This document shows positions 14,179 to 14,724 of a DNA stretch of 14,724 bases, in pieces; positions within the stretch are counted from its first letter, which is position 1, and every line of letters starts with the position of its first letter. Where the stretch lies: positions 1 to 14,724 of the forward strand of contig CAYNLI010000076.1 in NCBI GenBank assembly GCA_964398035.1. Direction: 5' to 3'. Under the pieces are notes generated by a model. That model was not told the origin of the DNA and made no database searches. It saw nothing but the letters and a program-made list of their open reading frames with translations. The translations under genes and the position numbers were made by a program. The stretch comes from Saonia sp964398035. Its GTDB lineage: Bacteria; Bacteroidota; Bacteroidia; Flavobacteriales; Flavobacteriaceae.

Positions 14179-14206
14179 TAAGTGCGTATACATACGCACT
14201 TTTTTT
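14179..14206 (+). terminator. intrinsic terminator after the DUF4301 gene
   Basis: AGTGCGTAT (14181-14189) pairs perfectly with ATACGCACT (14192-14200), extended by flanking A/T pairs, and is followed by a T-run (14200-14206). It ends the 10558-14152 operon. Confidence 0.9.
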
Positions 14207-14286
14207 ACTCCTAAAAGTGACTTATTCCTAAAATGTGGGTCTTATTAATTGAAACATCTGCATAGATGTTCAAATATAGCTCAAGC

Positions 14287-14430
14287 ATGAGAGAAGATGT
14301 ATTAGTAGCGCTTTTCATAACAAGTGTATTGGCATTCATTATTGCATTATATGTTGTTGTTTCTTCAATATTGCCAAATAAAAAGAGAACTGTAAGGAAA
14401 GAAAAAGCTAGGCTTAATAAGAACGAATAG
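14287..14430 (+). CDS. 47-residue single-pass membrane protein, unknown
   Basis: A short ORF: MREDVLVALF, then a hydrophobic helix (about 5-28), then a basic tail (NKKRTVRKEKARLNKNE). The pattern suggests one transmembrane helix with the basic tail in the cytoplasm. An in-frame ATG at 14266 would add seven residues (MFKYSSS). No family is recognised. It lies 27 nt before another small membrane protein gene, so the two may form a unit. The opposite strand is also open here, so coding status is not certain. Confidence 0.5.
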   Translation: MREDVLVALFITSVLAFIIALYVVVSSILPNKKRTVRKEKARLNKNE

Positions 14431-14457
14431 AATTTAAAAATTATAATTATTAATTCA

Positions 14458-14655
14458 ATGAGACATTTTTTAAGTTCATTAATTTTTGGAGTAGTTACAC
14501 TATTTATTTTTTTGGTTGCATCAAAAATAATGAACGAAGATAAAATAGATACAAGTATGATCACGTCCAATGAAATGGAAGAAAAAAGAATAGATGAATT
14601 ACCGGATAATGCTATACAAACACTAACTATTGATTATCGGGAGACCAACAATTAA
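14458..14655 (+). CDS. 65-residue single-pass membrane protein, unknown
   Basis: ATG at 14458. Residues 1-10 and a hydrophobic stretch to about 22 (FGVVTLFIFLVAS) form a signal anchor. A polar, acidic tail follows (NEMEEKRIDELPDNAIQTL, near 38-56). No conserved domain is recognised. Amino-acid make-up is natural for a protein, with a clear hydrophobic/acidic split, unlike the opposite-strand frame. It probably pairs with the upstream 47-residue protein. Confidence 0.55.
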   Translation: MRHFLSSLIFGVVTLFIFLVASKIMNEDKIDTSMITSNEMEEKRIDELPDNAIQTLTIDYRETNN

Positions 14656-14702
14656 AATATATTGCATATATCAGACTGGGGCAAAATATTAGCTATGTGT
14701 AT

Positions 14703-14724
14703 ACTACAATTTAATGTAGTTTAT
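14703..14724 (+). terminator. possible weak terminator at the window edge
   Basis: ACTACA (14703-14708) and TGTAGT (14715-14720) form a 6-bp stem with a 6-nt loop followed by TTTAT, where the window stops. The stem is AT-rich, and its T-tract may continue outside the window. Confidence 0.3.

Noticed and set aside
14211..14570. 119-codon hydrophobic open frame on the minus strand
   Set aside because: It is antisense to two plus-strand small ORFs with more natural composition (helix plus charged tail). It looks like a by-product of AT-rich sequence, though it cannot be fully excluded.
1..14724. CRISPR array, insertion sequence, prophage or tRNA genes
   Set aside because: No regularly spaced repeats, transposase or integrase frames, or tRNA-like cloverleaf were seen on reading both strands.

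Overview
The window looks like a chromosomal segment from a marine-type member of the Flavobacteriaceae (Bacteroidota). The base composition is AT-rich. The gliding genes gldE and gldD sit beside ssb and mutY. Several promoters match the Bacteroidota pattern (TTG about 19-20 nt upstream of TAnnTTTG), and almost no gene has a Shine-Dalgarno sequence. Most genes are housekeeping or conserved core genes. I see no insertion sequence, prophage, tRNA, rRNA or CRISPR array.

Layout, left to right. (1) 1-2164, minus strand: an HU/IHF-type DNA-binding protein, then a 29-residue extremely basic protein with its own terminator, then RNase G behind a leader that can fold. A bidirectional terminator follows RNase G at the left edge. 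(2) 2292-5732, plus strand: mutY, ssb, gldE and gldD, covering DNA repair, replication and gliding/T9SS assembly. ssb appears to have its own promoter. (3) 5733-6521, minus strand: a two-gene unit for a secreted or lipid-anchored heavy-metal-associated (HMA) protein and a coiled-coil lipoprotein; its last codon abuts the gldD stop. (4) 6765-7752, plus strand: a textbook Bacteroidota promoter, rplU (L21 with an unusual C-terminal extension), rpmA (L27), and a strong terminator. (5) 7798-8319, minus: a 5'(3')-deoxyribonucleotidase. (6) 8483-9058, plus: an exported cyclophilin-type peptidylprolyl isomerase. (7) 9095-10526, minus: ahcY with a terminator, and a 17-bp near-palindrome at its probable transcription start. 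(8) 10558-14206, plus: a compact cluster of a phosphopantetheinyl transferase, a thiamine-binding-type small protein, a PnuC-type transporter, a NadR-type kinase and a DUF4301 protein, closed by a terminator. The last four genes overlap head to tail. (9) 14287-14724: two very small predicted membrane proteins.

The best candidate for an undescribed system is the overlapping set 11214-14152. A vitamin or nucleoside transporter (PnuC) is followed by a ribosylnicotinamide-kinase-like enzyme and a DUF4301 protein. In DUF4301 I can read split nucleotidyltransferase motifs (GAASRM, PKGLLPFH...TPFEEHL, PGGHGAL, NIDN). This suggests import, phosphorylation and possibly nucleotidyl transfer of a vitamin precursor. 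Whether the substrate is nicotinamide riboside, thiamine or something else cannot be settled from sequence alone. Other items worth a look are the 29-residue basic protein, the L21 extension, the lack of zinc-link cysteines in RNase G, and the structured leaders of rng and ahcY.
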